Positions 1 through 9,758 are shown, counted from the stretch's first letter. The stretch is 59,339 nt of DNA from Streptantibioticus rubrisoli (GCF_024436055.1 NZ_JANFNH010000045.1:1-59339); one strand, 5' to 3'. Numbers and translations: made by a program. Notes: generated from the sequence alone by a model not told the origin.

Positions 1-272
1 GGGGCGGGGTGCCGGGCGGAGGCGGTGTCGGCGGCTGAGGCGGTGCTGGGGCGGGGGCCGGTGTGCGGCAGCTGGACCGCGTAGCCGATGGCGGTGGCCA
101 GCACCAGCAGGGCGGCGGCGGCGCGGAACGCCACCGGGCGGTAGTCGGCGGGGAGTTCGTACACCCGGCCGCTGCGCTCGGCGGACCAGCGCAGCGCGGC
201 GGCGCGGGCGAGCAGCACCGCCACGACGGCGAGTGCCGCGAGCGGCGCCGTACTCAGCAGGGCAGAATCCAC
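1..272 (-). CDS. Start of a secreted alpha/beta-hydrolase-type peptidase (partial, N-terminal 90 residues)
   Basis: The minus strand is open from a GTG at 272 to the window edge. The translation starts VDSALLSTAPLAALAV, has a hydrophobic segment in residues 3-25, a basic patch and a second hydrophobic segment near residues 50-65, then an Ala/Thr/Pro-rich linker. No catalytic domain is inside the window. In Streptomyces a secreted alpha/beta hydrolase (tripeptidyl aminopeptidase type) follows holB, so I infer that identity from gene order only. No strong ribosome binding site precedes the GTG, so the exact start is uncertain. Confidence 0.55.
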   Translation of the reverse strand, partial: MDSALLSTAPLAALAVVAVLLARAAALRWSAERSGRVYELPADYRPVAFRAAAALLVLATAIGYAVQLPHTGPRPSTASAADTASARHPA

Positions 273-418
273 CGGCGCACCAACTTGGGGGACGACGCGG
301 GCCGTGCGGCCCGGGGCAGCGTGCAAGGCTTCCCCCCGCCGGGTGCGCCGCCAACCGCGCGACGCCCGAGGATCACCCGAAGGCACCAAGCGGCCGACGG
401 CTGGTCGGGGCGCCCCGG

Positions 419-1642
419 TCAGCCCGCGCGCAGCGCCATCGTCATCGCCTCCACCGCGAGCAGCGGCGCCACATTGCCGTCCAGCGCCTCGCGACAGGCC
501 AGTACCGCCTCTATGCGGCGCAGGGTGTTCTCCGGGCGGCCGGACGCCGCCACGCGGCGGATGGCGTCGCTCACCTCGGCGTTGGCGATCGGCCTGGACG
601 TGCCCAACTGGACAACCAGTACGTCGCGGTAGAAACCGGCGAGATCGGTCAGCGCCTGGTCCAGGGTGTCCCGCTGGGTACGGGTGGCGCGGCGCTTCTG
701 GCGGTCGGCCAGCTCCTTCATGGCGCCCGCCGTGCCACGCGGCATCCGGCCGCCGGTACCGGCCGCGGCGCCCAGCGCGGCGCGCAGTTCCTCGGTCTCC
801 TTGGCGTCGACCTCCTCCGCGACCTGCTTGGCGTCCTCGGTGGCCGAGTCCACCAACGTCTGCGCGGCCTTCAAACAGCCACCTATGTCGTCGAGTTGGA
901 GCGGCAGCCGCAGTACGGCGGCGCGGCGCTCCCTCGCCCGCTCATCGGTCGCCAGCCGCCGCGCCCAGTCGATGTGGCCCTGGGTGGCGCGGGCGACGGT
1001 CGCGGCCAGTTCGGGTTCGATGCCGTCGCGGCGGACCAGGACGTCGGCGACCGCGTCCACCGGCGGGGTGCGCAGATTCAGGTGGCGGCAGCGGGAGCGG
1101 ATGGTCGGCAGCACGTCCTCGATGGACGGCGCGCACAGCAGCCACACCGTGCGGGGGGCGGGCTCCTCGACCGCCTTGAGCAGGACGTTTCCGGCGCCCT
1201 CGGTGAGGCGGTCGGCGTCCGCCAGGACGATCACCTGCCAGCGGCCGTTGGCCGGGGACATCGAGGAGCGGCGCACCAGGTCGCGGGTGTCCTTCACGCC
1301 GATCGAGAGTTGGTCGGTGGCGACGACCTCCACGTCGGCGTGCGTGCCGACCAGGGTCGTATGGCACCCCTCGCAGAATCCGCAGCCGGGCGCGCCACCG
1401 AGCGCGCGGTCCGGACTGACGCACTGCAGGGCGGCGGCGAAGGCGCGGGCGACGGTGGTGCGGCCGGAGCCGGGGGGGCCGGTGAACAGCCAGGCGTGCG
1501 TCATCTTCGATGACGCACGCGGCGGGGCGGGTTCGCCTGCGGCGGGCTGGGCAGCGGTGACCAGCGCGTCCGCGTCGCGCGCGGCGGCGGTGAGCTGCGC
1601 TACGACGGGGTCCTGACCGATCAGGTCGTCCCAGACTGCCAT
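419..1642 (-). CDS. holB: DNA polymerase III subunit delta-prime
   Basis: This 407-residue AAA+ protein is the delta-prime subunit of the clamp loader that opens and loads the beta clamp at the replication fork. It starts MAVWDDLIGQ. The P-loop GPPGSGRT lies at residues 55-62, zinc-ligand cysteines at 74, 87, 90 and 93, and the clamp-loader SRC motif at 183-185. The C-terminal third is helical, as in the collar domain. It is encoded downstream of tmk on the same strand, the usual order in high-GC Gram-positives, separated by about 210 bp holding short GC repeats. Confidence 0.95.
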   Translation of the reverse strand: MAVWDDLIGQDPVVAQLTAAARDADALVTAAQPAAGEPAPPRASSKMTHAWLFTGPPGSGRTTVARAFAAALQCVSPDRALGGAPGCGFCEGCHTTLVGTHADVEVVATDQLSIGVKDTRDLVRRSSMSPANGRWQVIVLADADRLTEGAGNVLLKAVEEPAPRTVWLLCAPSIEDVLPTIRSRCRHLNLRTPPVDAVADVLVRRDGIEPELAATVARATQGHIDWARRLATDERARERRAAVLRLPLQLDDIGGCLKAAQTLVDSATEDAKQVAEEVDAKETEELRAALGAAAGTGGRMPRGTAGAMKELADRQKRRATRTQRDTLDQALTDLAGFYRDVLVVQLGTSRPIANAEVSDAIRRVAASGRPENTLRRIEAVLACREALDGNVAPLLAVEAMTMALRAG

Positions 1643-1742
1643 GGGTGCGCCTTTCCCTGCGGTGCGTGCGTTTTCATTTTGCGGGATGGGTCTGACAGGG
1701 CGGCTTTTCCCACCCGTCCGCCCTTTTCCGGTTTCCGGGGGC

Positions 1743-1820
1743 GCGGTCCCGGGGACGCGGTCCCGGGGAGGCCGGGGGTCAGGTGAGGCGGGGGTCAGGT
1801 GAGGCGGGGTCGGGTGAGGC
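1743..1820. repeat. Short GC-rich tandem repeats between tmk and holB
   Basis: Two 14-bp units (gcggtcccggggac/g) lie at 1743-1770. Two perfect 16-bp units (gggggtcaggtgaggc) follow at 1774-1805, with a third, one base shorter and altered, at 1806-1820. They fill most of the tmk-holB gap. The function is unknown; slippage-prone spacer DNA is the simplest reading. Confidence 0.8.
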
Positions 1821-1853
1821 GGGGGCCCCGGAGGCCAGGAGCCCGGGAGCCCC

Positions 1854-4800
1854 CTACCGCTTGCCCCCGCCCCTTCGGTCGTCCGGGTCCTCCTCCCGGG
1901 GGCCGAGCAGTTCGTCCGCCAGCGAGGGCAGGTCGTCCAGCGGGGTCTCCTCCGCCCAGCTCGGGCGGGGGCGCTTGCGGGGTTGCGGGTCTTGTGGGTC
2001 TTGCGGGTCCAGCTGCGGGAGTTCGCGGGTGCGTTCCTCGTCGCGGAAAAGCCACGGCGGAACGCGGTGCGTGGGGTCGGCCTCGGGGCGTACCGGAGGT
2101 AGTACCGCGGTCTCGTCCTGCGCGGACTCCGGCCGTACGGGAGGCAGTACCGCCGTCTCCTCAGCGTCCGAGGGGTATGCGGAGGGCAGGACGGTCGTCT
2201 CCTCAGCCTCGGAAGGCCGTGCCGCAGGCAGGACGGTTGTCTCCTCCGCGTCCGGGTGGCGGGGGACCTCGACGGTGCGGGTGGCCTCCGAGTCGGGGTG
2301 CGAGGTCTCCACCGTCGGCGTCTCGACCGTCTTCTCGGCGGCGGCAGCCGCCTCCGCCGCCTGCCGGGCCCGTTCCGCGCGCAGCAGGGCCTCCTCGGCC
2401 TCGCGCTGCTTCTCCCGGCGGCGTTCCTCCGCCTCGGCGCGCAGCCGGTCCTGCTCCTCCTTCTGGCGGCGCAGCCGCTCCTGCTCCTCGGCCCGGGCGC
2501 GTTCCTCCGCCTCGGCGCGCAGCCGGTCCTGCTCCTCCTTCTGGCGGCGCAGCCGCTCCTGCTCCTCGGCCCGGGCGCGTTCCTCCGCCTCCTTCCGGGC
2601 CCGCTCCTCCTCGGCCCGCCTGCGGGCCTCCTCCGCCTGGCGCTCGGCCTCCTCGCGGCGGCGCTGCTCCTCGGCGAGGCGCTTGCGCTCCTCCTCCTCG
2701 GCGCGTAGCCGGGCCAACTGCTCCTGCCGTTCGCGCTCCTTGCGCTCCTCCTCGGCCTTGCGGGCGGCTTCCTCCTCGGCCCGCCTGCGGGCCTCCTCCG
2801 CGGCCTTGCGCTCGGCCTCGGCGCGGGCCTGGACCTCCTGCGCGGACAACGGCAGCAGTTGGTCGAGCCGGTGCCGCACGACCCGCGTCACCGTCTCCGG
2901 CTCCTGACCGGCGTCGACCACCAGGTAGCGCGCCGGGTCCGCCGCGGCCAGCGTCAAGAAGCCCTTGCGCACCCGCTCGTGGAACTCCACCGGCTCGGAC
3001 TCCAGCCGGTCCGGCGCCTCCGTGAACCGCTCCCGCGCCGTCTGAGGCGAGACGTCGAGCAGCACCGTCAGATGCGGCACCAGCCCGTTGGTCGCCCAGC
3101 GGGAGATGCGGGCGATCTCGGTCGGCGACAGGTCGCGCCCCGCCCCCTGGTAGGCCACCGAGGAGTCGATGTACCGGTCGGAGATCACGACGGCGCCGCG
3201 CTCCAGCGCCGGGCGGACCACCGTGTCGATGTGCTCGGCGCGGTCCGCGGCGTACAGCAGCGCCTCGGCGCGGTGCGAGATGCCGGTGCTGGAGACGTCC
3301 AGCAGGATCGACCGCAGCCGCTTGCCGATGGCGGTGGCGCCCGGCTCGCGGGTCACGACGACCTCATGGCCCTTGCCGCGGATCCACTCCGCGAGCGCCT
3401 CCACCTGGGTGGACTTGCCCGCGCCGTCACCGCCCTCGACCACCAGGAAGAAGCCGCTGGCGGTCGGCGCCTGCTCAGGCTCACCGCCGAGCAGCGCCTC
3501 GCGCAGGTCGCGCCGGAGCGACACGCCCTGCCGGTCGTCCAGCTTGCCCAGTACCAGCGCGGCCACCGGCAGCAGCAGCGCGCCGACCAGCATCAGGGTG
3601 TAGGCGGCACCGCCGTGGTCGAAGGTGAAGTGCCCGGTGACCACCCGGTGCGGCCCGATCGCTCCGGCGACCACCGGTGCGATGACGACCGCGGCGCCCA
3701 CCGCGACCCGTGCCACCGCGTGCAGGTGCTCGGTGGTGCGGGCCCGGCGCGGCTCCTCGGCCTCCTGGTCGATCAGCGCGTGGCCGGTGTTGGCGGCGAC
3801 CCCGGCCGCGTAGCCCGCGAGCAGTGTGAGCAACAGCACCGTGGTGGCGTCCGGCACCAACCCGGCGAGCAGCAGCGCGATCCCGCTCACCGCGATGGCC
3901 AGGCCGAGCAGTCGGCGCCGGGACAGGGCGGGCAGCACCCGGGTCGCGGTGCGCACCCCCACTACCGGCGCGGCGGTGAGCGCCAGCACCAGCAGCCCGA
4001 ACTCGACCGGTCCGCCGTCCAGGTCGGCGGCGTGCAGCACGGCGAGCGACACCGCCGCCGCTATGGCCCCGGCGACCGCGCCGCAGGCCAGCACGAGGGT
4101 GGGCAGCGCACCGGTGCGTCCGCGCTCGGCGCCCGCCAAGCCCCTGGGCAGCCGCAGGCCCTCCAGCGGCGAACGCGGCCGGGGCGTGCTGCCCCCGGGC
4201 AGTTCGAGGAAGTACAGCACCGCGACGGACGCGGCGAACAGCCCGGCCGCGACGTACGAGGAGAGCGCGACGGAGTGCAGGGAGAACCATTCGACGCCAA
4301 GCGCCAGCACGTTGTTGATCAACGTGACGACGACCAGGGCGGCCGCCGCGACCGGCAGCGCGACGAATCCGGTGCGCAGGTTCAACCGGCGCAGCGCGTC
4401 GAGATGGTCCGGGGCGGGCCGCACCGCGCCGCCGTCGGTCGGTGGCGCGGGCAGCAGTGCCGGGGCGGCGGCGTCCTTGGCGACCTTCCAGAAGCGTTCC
4501 GCCACCCCGGTGACGAAGGCCGTCATCAGCAGCCAGGCCAGCGCGCTGTTCGGCAGCCACTCGATCCACAGCGGGGCGACGACGAACAGCGCGAGCCGTA
4601 CCCCGTCCGCGCCGATCATGGTCCAGCGCCGGTCCAGCACCCCGGAGGACGCGGTGAGCGCCGACAGCGGGCCGAGCAGTACCGCGCCGAAGACGAGCGT
4701 GGCCAGCAGCCGCAGCCCGAAGACGGCGGCCAGCGCGAAGGCCACCCCGCGGTAGCCGCCGCCGAAGCTCTGCGCCTCGTCGGCCGCCTGGACCGCGAGC

Positions 4801-4985
4801 ACCAACAGCACCAGCAGTCCCAGTCGGTCGCCGATGGCTCCGGTGAACTGGGCGGTCCACAGCTTTCGCAGGGTCGGAATACGCAACAGCGAGGACACGG
4901 CACGCTCGCGGGAGTCCGCGGCGAGTGCTTCCGTGAAGTCGGTGGAACCGTGGGCCTCGCCCGTTGGCTGCTCGGCACGCGTCAT
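1854..4985 (-). CDS. tmk: Thymidylate kinase fused to an N-terminal MFS-like membrane domain and a long coiled-coil tail
   Basis: The 1043-residue product combines three parts. Residues 1 to about 480 contain roughly a dozen hydrophobic segments resembling a major-facilitator transporter. Residues about 510-725 are a complete dTMP kinase with P-loop EGGDGAGKST near 513-523, the DRYIDSSVAYQG motif and the TREPG motif. Residues about 725-870 form an Ala/Glu/Arg-rich coiled coil, and the rest is an acidic, Thr/Pro-rich tail. The kinase phosphorylates dTMP to dTDP, and the architecture would place it at the membrane. Ordinary bacterial Tmk is about 210 residues. This fusion is characteristic of streptomycetes, and whether the membrane half still transports anything is unknown. 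A 78-bp tandem duplication lies in the coiled coil. Confidence 0.93.
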   Translation of the reverse strand: MTRAEQPTGEAHGSTDFTEALAADSRERAVSSLLRIPTLRKLWTAQFTGAIGDRLGLLVLLVLAVQAADEAQSFGGGYRGVAFALAAVFGLRLLATLVFGAVLLGPLSALTASSGVLDRRWTMIGADGVRLALFVVAPLWIEWLPNSALAWLLMTAFVTGVAERFWKVAKDAAAPALLPAPPTDGGAVRPAPDHLDALRRLNLRTGFVALPVAAAALVVVTLINNVLALGVEWFSLHSVALSSYVAAGLFAASVAVLYFLELPGGSTPRPRSPLEGLRLPRGLAGAERGRTGALPTLVLACGAVAGAIAAAVSLAVLHAADLDGGPVEFGLLVLALTAAPVVGVRTATRVLPALSRRRLLGLAIAVSGIALLLAGLVPDATTVLLLTLLAGYAAGVAANTGHALIDQEAEEPRRARTTEHLHAVARVAVGAAVVIAPVVAGAIGPHRVVTGHFTFDHGGAAYTLMLVGALLLPVAALVLGKLDDRQGVSLRRDLREALLGGEPEQAPTASGFFLVVEGGDGAGKSTQVEALAEWIRGKGHEVVVTREPGATAIGKRLRSILLDVSSTGISHRAEALLYAADRAEHIDTVVRPALERGAVVISDRYIDSSVAYQGAGRDLSPTEIARISRWATNGLVPHLTVLLDVSPQTARERFTEAPDRLESEPVEFHERVRKGFLTLAAADPARYLVVDAGQEPETVTRVVRHRLDQLLPLSAQEVQARAEAERKAAEEARRRAEEEAARKAEEERKERERQEQLARLRAEEEERKRLAEEQRRREEAERQAEEARRRAEEERARKEAEERARAEEQERLRRQKEEQDRLRAEAEERARAEEQERLRRQKEEQDRLRAEAEERRREKQREAEEALLRAERARQAAEAAAAAEKTVETPTVETSHPDSEATRTVEVPRHPDAEETTVLPAARPSEAEETTVLPSAYPSDAEETAVLPPVRPESAQDETAVLPPVRPEADPTHRVPPWLFRDEERTRELPQLDPQDPQDPQPRKRPRPSWAEETPLDDLPSLADELLGPREEDPDDRRGGGKR
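2421..2591 (-). repeat. 78-bp perfect tandem duplication inside the tmk coiled coil
   Basis: Bases 2421-2498 and 2499-2576 are identical, and a third copy begins at 2577 but diverges after 15 bases. Because 78 is a multiple of three, the protein gains 26 residues (RAEEQERLRRQKEEQDRLRA followed by EAEERA) without a frameshift. 26 is not a multiple of the seven-residue heptad. Confidence 0.92.
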
Positions 4986-5103
4986 CCTGCCAGCCTAACC
5001 GCACGGACCCCGCCCGAACCGCCCCAGCCGAGGGGCCGTCCGGGGCGGTTGCGGAGTCGTAACGGAACGATCATCCGCCGATCGAAACGCCTTCCGGCCG
5101 GGG

Positions 5104-7950
5104 CTACTCGGGCTGCTCCGCGACAGCCGCCTTCTTCGCCGCCGTTGTCTTGGCCGCGGCCTTCTTGGTGGTCGTCTTCTTGGCGGCGGTCTTCTTCGCC
5201 GCCGTGGTCTTCTTCGCGGTGGTGGTCTTCTTGGCGGCCGTCTTCTTGGCCGCGGTCTTCTTCGCCGGGGCCTTCTTGGCGGTCTTCTTCGCCGGTCCCT
5301 TGGCGCGCTTCTCCGCGAGCAGCTCGAAACCGCGGTCCGGCGTGATCGTCTCCACGTCGTCCTCGCGACGCAGCGTCGCGTTGGTCTCGCCGTCGGTGAC
5401 GTACGGGCCGAACCGGCCGTCCTTGACCACCACCGGGCGCCCGCTGGTCGGGTCGGTGCCCAGCTCCTTCAGCGGGGGCTTGGCGGCGGCCCGGCCGCGC
5501 TGCTTGGGCTGCGCGTAGATGGCCAGCGCCTCATCCAGGGTGATGGTGAACAACTGCTCCTCGCGCTCCAGCGAGCGCGAGTCGGTGCCCTTCTTCAGGT
5601 ACGGGCCGTAGCGGCCGTTCTGCGCGGTGATCTCGGTGCCGGACTCCGGGTCAGTGCCCACGACGCGCGGCAGCGACATCAGCTTCAGCGCGTCCTGGAG
5701 CGTCACGGTGTCCAGCGCCATCGACTTGAACAGCGAGGCGGTACGCGGCTTCACCGCGTTCTTGCCGGTCTTCGGAGTGTCCTCGGGCAGCACCTCGGTG
5801 ACGTACGGACCGTAGCGGCCGTCCTTGGCGACGATCATCCGGCCGGTCTGCGGGTCGGTGCCCAGCTCGACGTCGCCGCTGGGCTTGGCCAGCAGTTGCT
5901 CGGCGAGCTCGACGGTCAGCTCGTCAGGGGGCAGGTCCGCGGGCACGTCGGCGCGCTGGCTGCCCTCCTCGCCCTTCGCGCCTCTTTCGACGTACGGCCC
6001 GTACCGGCCGACGCGCAGCACGATGCCTTCGCCGACGGGGAAGGACGAGACCTCCCGTGCGTCGATCGCGCCGAGGTCGGTGACGAGTTCCTTCAGGCCG
6101 CCGAGGTGGTCGCCGTCGCCGTTGCCCGCCTCGGCGGCGCCGCCCGCGGTGCCCTCGCCGAAGTAGAAGCGCCTCAGCCACGGCACGGCCTGGGCCTCAC
6201 CACGGGCGATGCGGTCGAGGTCGTCCTCCATCTTGGCGGTGAAGTCGTAGTCGACCAGCCGCCCGAAGTGCTTCTCCAGCAGGCCGACCACGGCGAAGCT
6301 CAGGAACGACGGGACGAGCGCGGTGCCCTTCTTGAAGACGTAACCGCGGTCCAGGATCGTGCCGATGATCGACGCGTAGGTGGACGGGCGGCCGATCTCG
6401 CGGTCTTCCAGCTCCTTGACCAGCGACGCCTCGGTGTAGCGGGCCGGGGGCTTGGTGGCGTGACCGTCGGCCTCGATCCGCTCGGCGGTCAGCGGGTCGC
6501 CCTCGGCGACCTGCGGCAGCCTGCGCTCACGGTCGTCCAACTCGGCGTTGGGGTCGTCGGCGCCCTCGACGTAGGCCTTCATGAAGCCGTGGAACGTGAT
6601 GATCTTGCCGGAGGCGGAGAACTCGGCGTCCCGACCGTCGGAGGAGCGGCCACCCACCTTGACGGTGACCGACTGGCCGACGGCGTCCTTCATCTGGGAG
6701 GCGACGGTGCGCATCCAGATCAGCTCGTAGAGCCGGAACTGGTCGCCGGTCAGCCCGGTCTCGGCCGGGGTGCGGAAGCGGTCGCCGGAGGGGCGGATCG
6801 CCTCGTGCGCCTCCTGGGCGTTCTTGACCTTGGAGGCGTAGGTGCGCGGCTTGTCCGGCAGGTAGTCGGCGCCGTACAGCTCGGTGACCTGCGAGCGGGC
6901 GGCGGCGATCGCGGTGTCCGACAGCGTGGTGGAGTCGGTTCGCATGTACGTGATGAAGCCGTTCTCGTACAGCTTCTGCGCCACCTGCATGGTCACCTTG
7001 GCGCCCATGCCCAGCTTCCGGCTGGCCTCCTGCTGCAGCGTGGTGGTACGGAACGGGGCGTACGGGGAGCGGCGGTACGGCTTGGACTCGACGGACCGCA
7101 CGGTGAACCGGCTGTCCGCCAGCGCGGCGGCCAGCGCCCGGGCGCCCGCCTCGTCCAGGTGGAGTACATCGACGCCCCGCTTGAGCTGACCGTTCGGGCC
7201 GAAGTCCCGGCCCTGGGCGACTCTTCGGCCGTCCACGCTGGTCAGCCGGGCGCCGAAGGTGCCGGGGTCGGTCTGGTCGCCGTCGCGGCCGGTGCCGAAG
7301 GTGCCGGTGAGGTCCCAGTACTCGGCGGAGCTGAAGGCGATCCGCTCCCGCTCGCGCTCGACCACCAGACGGGTGGCGACGGACTGCACCCGGCCCGCCG
7401 ACAGCCGCGGCATGACCTTCTTCCACAGCACCGGGGAGACCTCGTAGCCGTATAGCCGGTCGAGGATGCGGCGGGTCTCCTGGGCGTCGACCAGCCGCTG
7501 GTTCAGCTCGCGCGGGTTGGCCACCGCCTCCTGGATGGCCTGCTTGGTGATCTCGTGGAAGACCATCCGGCGCACCGGCACCTTGGGCTTGAGCACCTCC
7601 TGCAGGTGCCAGGCGATGGCCTCGCCCTCGCGGTCCTCATCGGTGGCCAGCAGGAGTTCGTCGGCTTCGGCGAGGAGTTCCTTGAGCTTCTTGACCTGGC
7701 TCTTCTTGTCGCTGTTGACGACGTAGACGGGCTGGAAGTCGTGCTCGACGTCGACGCCGAGGCGGCGGACCTCGCCGGTGTACTTGTCGGGCACCTCGGC
7801 GGCGCCGTTCGGCAGGTCGCGGATGTGCCCCACGCTCGCCTCAACCACGTAGCCGGGGCCGAGGTAGCCCTTGATCGTCTTCGCCTTGGCAGGCGACTCG
7901 ACGATGACTAGGCGGTGGCCGCCCTGCGTGGTGTCGGTGGTCGGGGACAA
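5104..7950 (-). CDS. topA: DNA topoisomerase I (type IA)
   Basis: The 948-residue enzyme relaxes negative supercoils by transient single-strand cleavage. The N-terminal Toprim domain starts at LVIVESPAKAKTIKGYL and carries the acidic DEDREGEAIAW motif. The catalytic tyrosine sits in GFITYMRTDST near residue 335. Four copies of a FGPYV/YGPYL-type C-terminal repeat follow, then a tail of about 60 residues made of Lys/Ala/Thr runs. The first codon is TTG (7948-7950), giving MSPTTDTTQ, with a GA-rich stretch just upstream. The tail resembles actinobacterial topoisomerase tails that aid processivity. The cysteine zinc fingers of the E. coli enzyme are absent, as is usual in this phylum. Confidence 0.97.
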   Translation of the reverse strand: MSPTTDTTQGGHRLVIVESPAKAKTIKGYLGPGYVVEASVGHIRDLPNGAAEVPDKYTGEVRRLGVDVEHDFQPVYVVNSDKKSQVKKLKELLAEADELLLATDEDREGEAIAWHLQEVLKPKVPVRRMVFHEITKQAIQEAVANPRELNQRLVDAQETRRILDRLYGYEVSPVLWKKVMPRLSAGRVQSVATRLVVERERERIAFSSAEYWDLTGTFGTGRDGDQTDPGTFGARLTSVDGRRVAQGRDFGPNGQLKRGVDVLHLDEAGARALAAALADSRFTVRSVESKPYRRSPYAPFRTTTLQQEASRKLGMGAKVTMQVAQKLYENGFITYMRTDSTTLSDTAIAAARSQVTELYGADYLPDKPRTYASKVKNAQEAHEAIRPSGDRFRTPAETGLTGDQFRLYELIWMRTVASQMKDAVGQSVTVKVGGRSSDGRDAEFSASGKIITFHGFMKAYVEGADDPNAELDDRERRLPQVAEGDPLTAERIEADGHATKPPARYTEASLVKELEDREIGRPSTYASIIGTILDRGYVFKKGTALVPSFLSFAVVGLLEKHFGRLVDYDFTAKMEDDLDRIARGEAQAVPWLRRFYFGEGTAGGAAEAGNGDGDHLGGLKELVTDLGAIDAREVSSFPVGEGIVLRVGRYGPYVERGAKGEEGSQRADVPADLPPDELTVELAEQLLAKPSGDVELGTDPQTGRMIVAKDGRYGPYVTEVLPEDTPKTGKNAVKPRTASLFKSMALDTVTLQDALKLMSLPRVVGTDPESGTEITAQNGRYGPYLKKGTDSRSLEREEQLFTITLDEALAIYAQPKQRGRAAAKPPLKELGTDPTSGRPVVVKDGRFGPYVTDGETNATLRREDDVETITPDRGFELLAEKRAKGPAKKTAKKAPAKKTAAKKTAAKKTTTAKKTTAAKKTAAKKTTTKKAAAKTTAAKKAAVAEQPE

Positions 7951-8128
7951 CTTCGGCTCTCTCTCCGGATCGAAAGGGTGACGCTGCGGAGTGTGACCGT
8001 AACCCAGCCCCCCGTGTCAAACGGGAAAAGTCCACAACGCCACTCGAACGGTAACCCGACAGTCGGGCTTTCTGCCCCACGGCCCACCCGGTCGGTTCGC
8101 TTCCGGCCGTGCCACCGTGCCGCCCCGG

Positions 8129-9676
8129 TCAGTCCACCGGTTCGATAAATCCCTGTTCAACGAGGAGGCGGATGGCGGCCGGGGTGCGGTCGCGCAGCAC
8201 GACGGGGTCCTCGCCGAGCAGTCGTGCGATCGCGTCCAGAATGCGACCGGCGCTCAGCGACCCGTCGCAGACCCCGGCGAAACCGGCGCCGACCGTGTCC
8301 ACCTTGGTAGCCCGACGCATACCCCGGTTCGACCGGAGCACAACATGCTCGGGGTCCTCCGAGCCGGGCAGTCCGACCTGCTCCTGCACCACCTCGTCGG
8401 CCAGCCGGAAACAGGTCGCGAGCAGCGCCGCGTCGTCGTGGGCGCGCAGGAAGTCCTGGCGTTCGAACCACTTCCTGATCTCCGGACCGAGCGGCTGCTC
8501 CACCGGGTGTGGCCACTCTTCCGCTGTGACGGACGGCATAGCGGAACCGGAGTTGCGCAGCGTGATCCAGCCGAATCCGACGCCCTTGACCCGACGGTGT
8601 TCGAACTCATCCAGCCATTCGTCGTAACGGGCGGCGTAGCTGGCCGGATCGGAGCGGTGGTCGCCGCCGTCGCGCAACCACAGCTCGGCGTACTGCGCCG
8701 GGTCCTGCACCTCGCGCTGGACGATCCACGCGTCGCAGCCGGACGGCACCCAGGAGGTGACGCGCTCCCGCCAGTCCTCGCCGTCCACGTGCTCCCAGTT
8801 GGCCAGCAGCTGGCAGTAGCCGCCCTCGGTGAGGTGGTCCGCGGCCCGCTGCACCAGGGTGCGGCACAGGTCGTCGCCCGCCATGCCGCCGTCGCGGTAG
8901 ACGAAGCGCTCACCCGGGGAGATCACGAACGGCGGATTGGAGACGATCAGGTCGAACCGCTCCCCGCTGACCGGTTCGAACAGGGTGCCCTGGCGCAGGT
9001 CCGCCTCGCGCGCCCCGGACAGCGCGAGGGTGAGCCGGGCGAAGTGCAGGGCGCGCGGGTTGACGTCGGTCGCGGTGACCCGGGAGGCGTGCGCACCGGC
9101 GTGCAGCGCCTGGATGCCGGAGCCGGTGCCCAGGTCCAGGACGCGGGAGACGGGCTCGCGGATGGTGATCCCGGCGAGCGTCGTGGAGGCGCCGCCGACG
9201 CCCAGCACCAGCTGGGAGCGGTCGAGGGTGGGGGAGAAACCGGCGCCGATCCCTCCCGCACCGCCCACCGCGCACCCCAGGTCGGAGACGATCCACCAGT
9301 CCTCGCCGGACTCCCCCGCGTACGGCCGGACATCCACGGTGGCCCGAACGGTGGCGTCGTCCGCACCGCGCAGCCAGCCGTCGGCGAGGGCGTCGTCCAG
9401 CGGGAGCGCGGCGCGGGCCTGCTCCGTGGTGACCGGCCGCTGCAGCAGGAACAGCCGGATCAGCGTCTGCAACGGGCTACCGCCACGGGTGGCGCGCAGC
9501 GCCGGAACGGTCTCGCTACGGGACAGCGCCGCGTAGGCCGTGGCGCCCAACAGATCCAGGCAGCCGTCGGCGGTGAACGCGGCGGCGCGCAGCGCGGCGC
9601 GCAGCCGGGCGGTGCGGTCGGGGTCCGCGGTGGGGAGGCCGGGGACGCTGCTGGCGGTGGGGCTGTTCTGGCTCAC
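8129..9676 (-). CDS. Class I SAM-dependent methyltransferase with NPPF motif
   Basis: The protein has 515 residues from a GTG at 9676, chosen because GGGAG lies eight bases upstream; the frame stays open to an alternative start at 9727. The SAM-binding loop VLDLGTGSGIQAL is followed by an acidic TDVNPRAL and by VSNPPFVIS, the NPPF signature of methyltransferases acting on planar nitrogens such as RNA or DNA bases and glutamine. About 150 N-terminal residues resemble a winged-helix or dimerisation region, and the C-terminal 150 residues are of unknown role. It sits between topA and a lipoprotein gene, all on the minus strand. The substrate is not predictable from the sequence; an RNA base is my best guess. 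Confidence 0.8.
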   Translation of the reverse strand: MSQNSPTASSVPGLPTADPDRTARLRAALRAAAFTADGCLDLLGATAYAALSRSETVPALRATRGGSPLQTLIRLFLLQRPVTTEQARAALPLDDALADGWLRGADDATVRATVDVRPYAGESGEDWWIVSDLGCAVGGAGGIGAGFSPTLDRSQLVLGVGGASTTLAGITIREPVSRVLDLGTGSGIQALHAGAHASRVTATDVNPRALHFARLTLALSGAREADLRQGTLFEPVSGERFDLIVSNPPFVISPGERFVYRDGGMAGDDLCRTLVQRAADHLTEGGYCQLLANWEHVDGEDWRERVTSWVPSGCDAWIVQREVQDPAQYAELWLRDGGDHRSDPASYAARYDEWLDEFEHRRVKGVGFGWITLRNSGSAMPSVTAEEWPHPVEQPLGPEIRKWFERQDFLRAHDDAALLATCFRLADEVVQEQVGLPGSEDPEHVVLRSNRGMRRATKVDTVGAGFAGVCDGSLSAGRILDAIARLLGEDPVVLRDRTPAAIRLLVEQGFIEPVD

Positions 9677-9758
9677 GGGGTCATTCTCCCGGACTTGGGC
9701 CCGGCCGGACGCCCCTGATCGGGTCACCCGGCCGGGCCGCGGTCAGCGCGCTCGGCCC

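Noticed and set aside
273-418. Possible tRNA between holB and the first gene
   Set aside because: No GTTCRA T-loop and no foldable acceptor stem on either strand.
2859-5345. 828-codon plus-strand frame opposite tmk
   Set aside because: It has His/Gln/Arg-rich nonsense composition, is antisense to a clearly coding tmk, and has no start signal.
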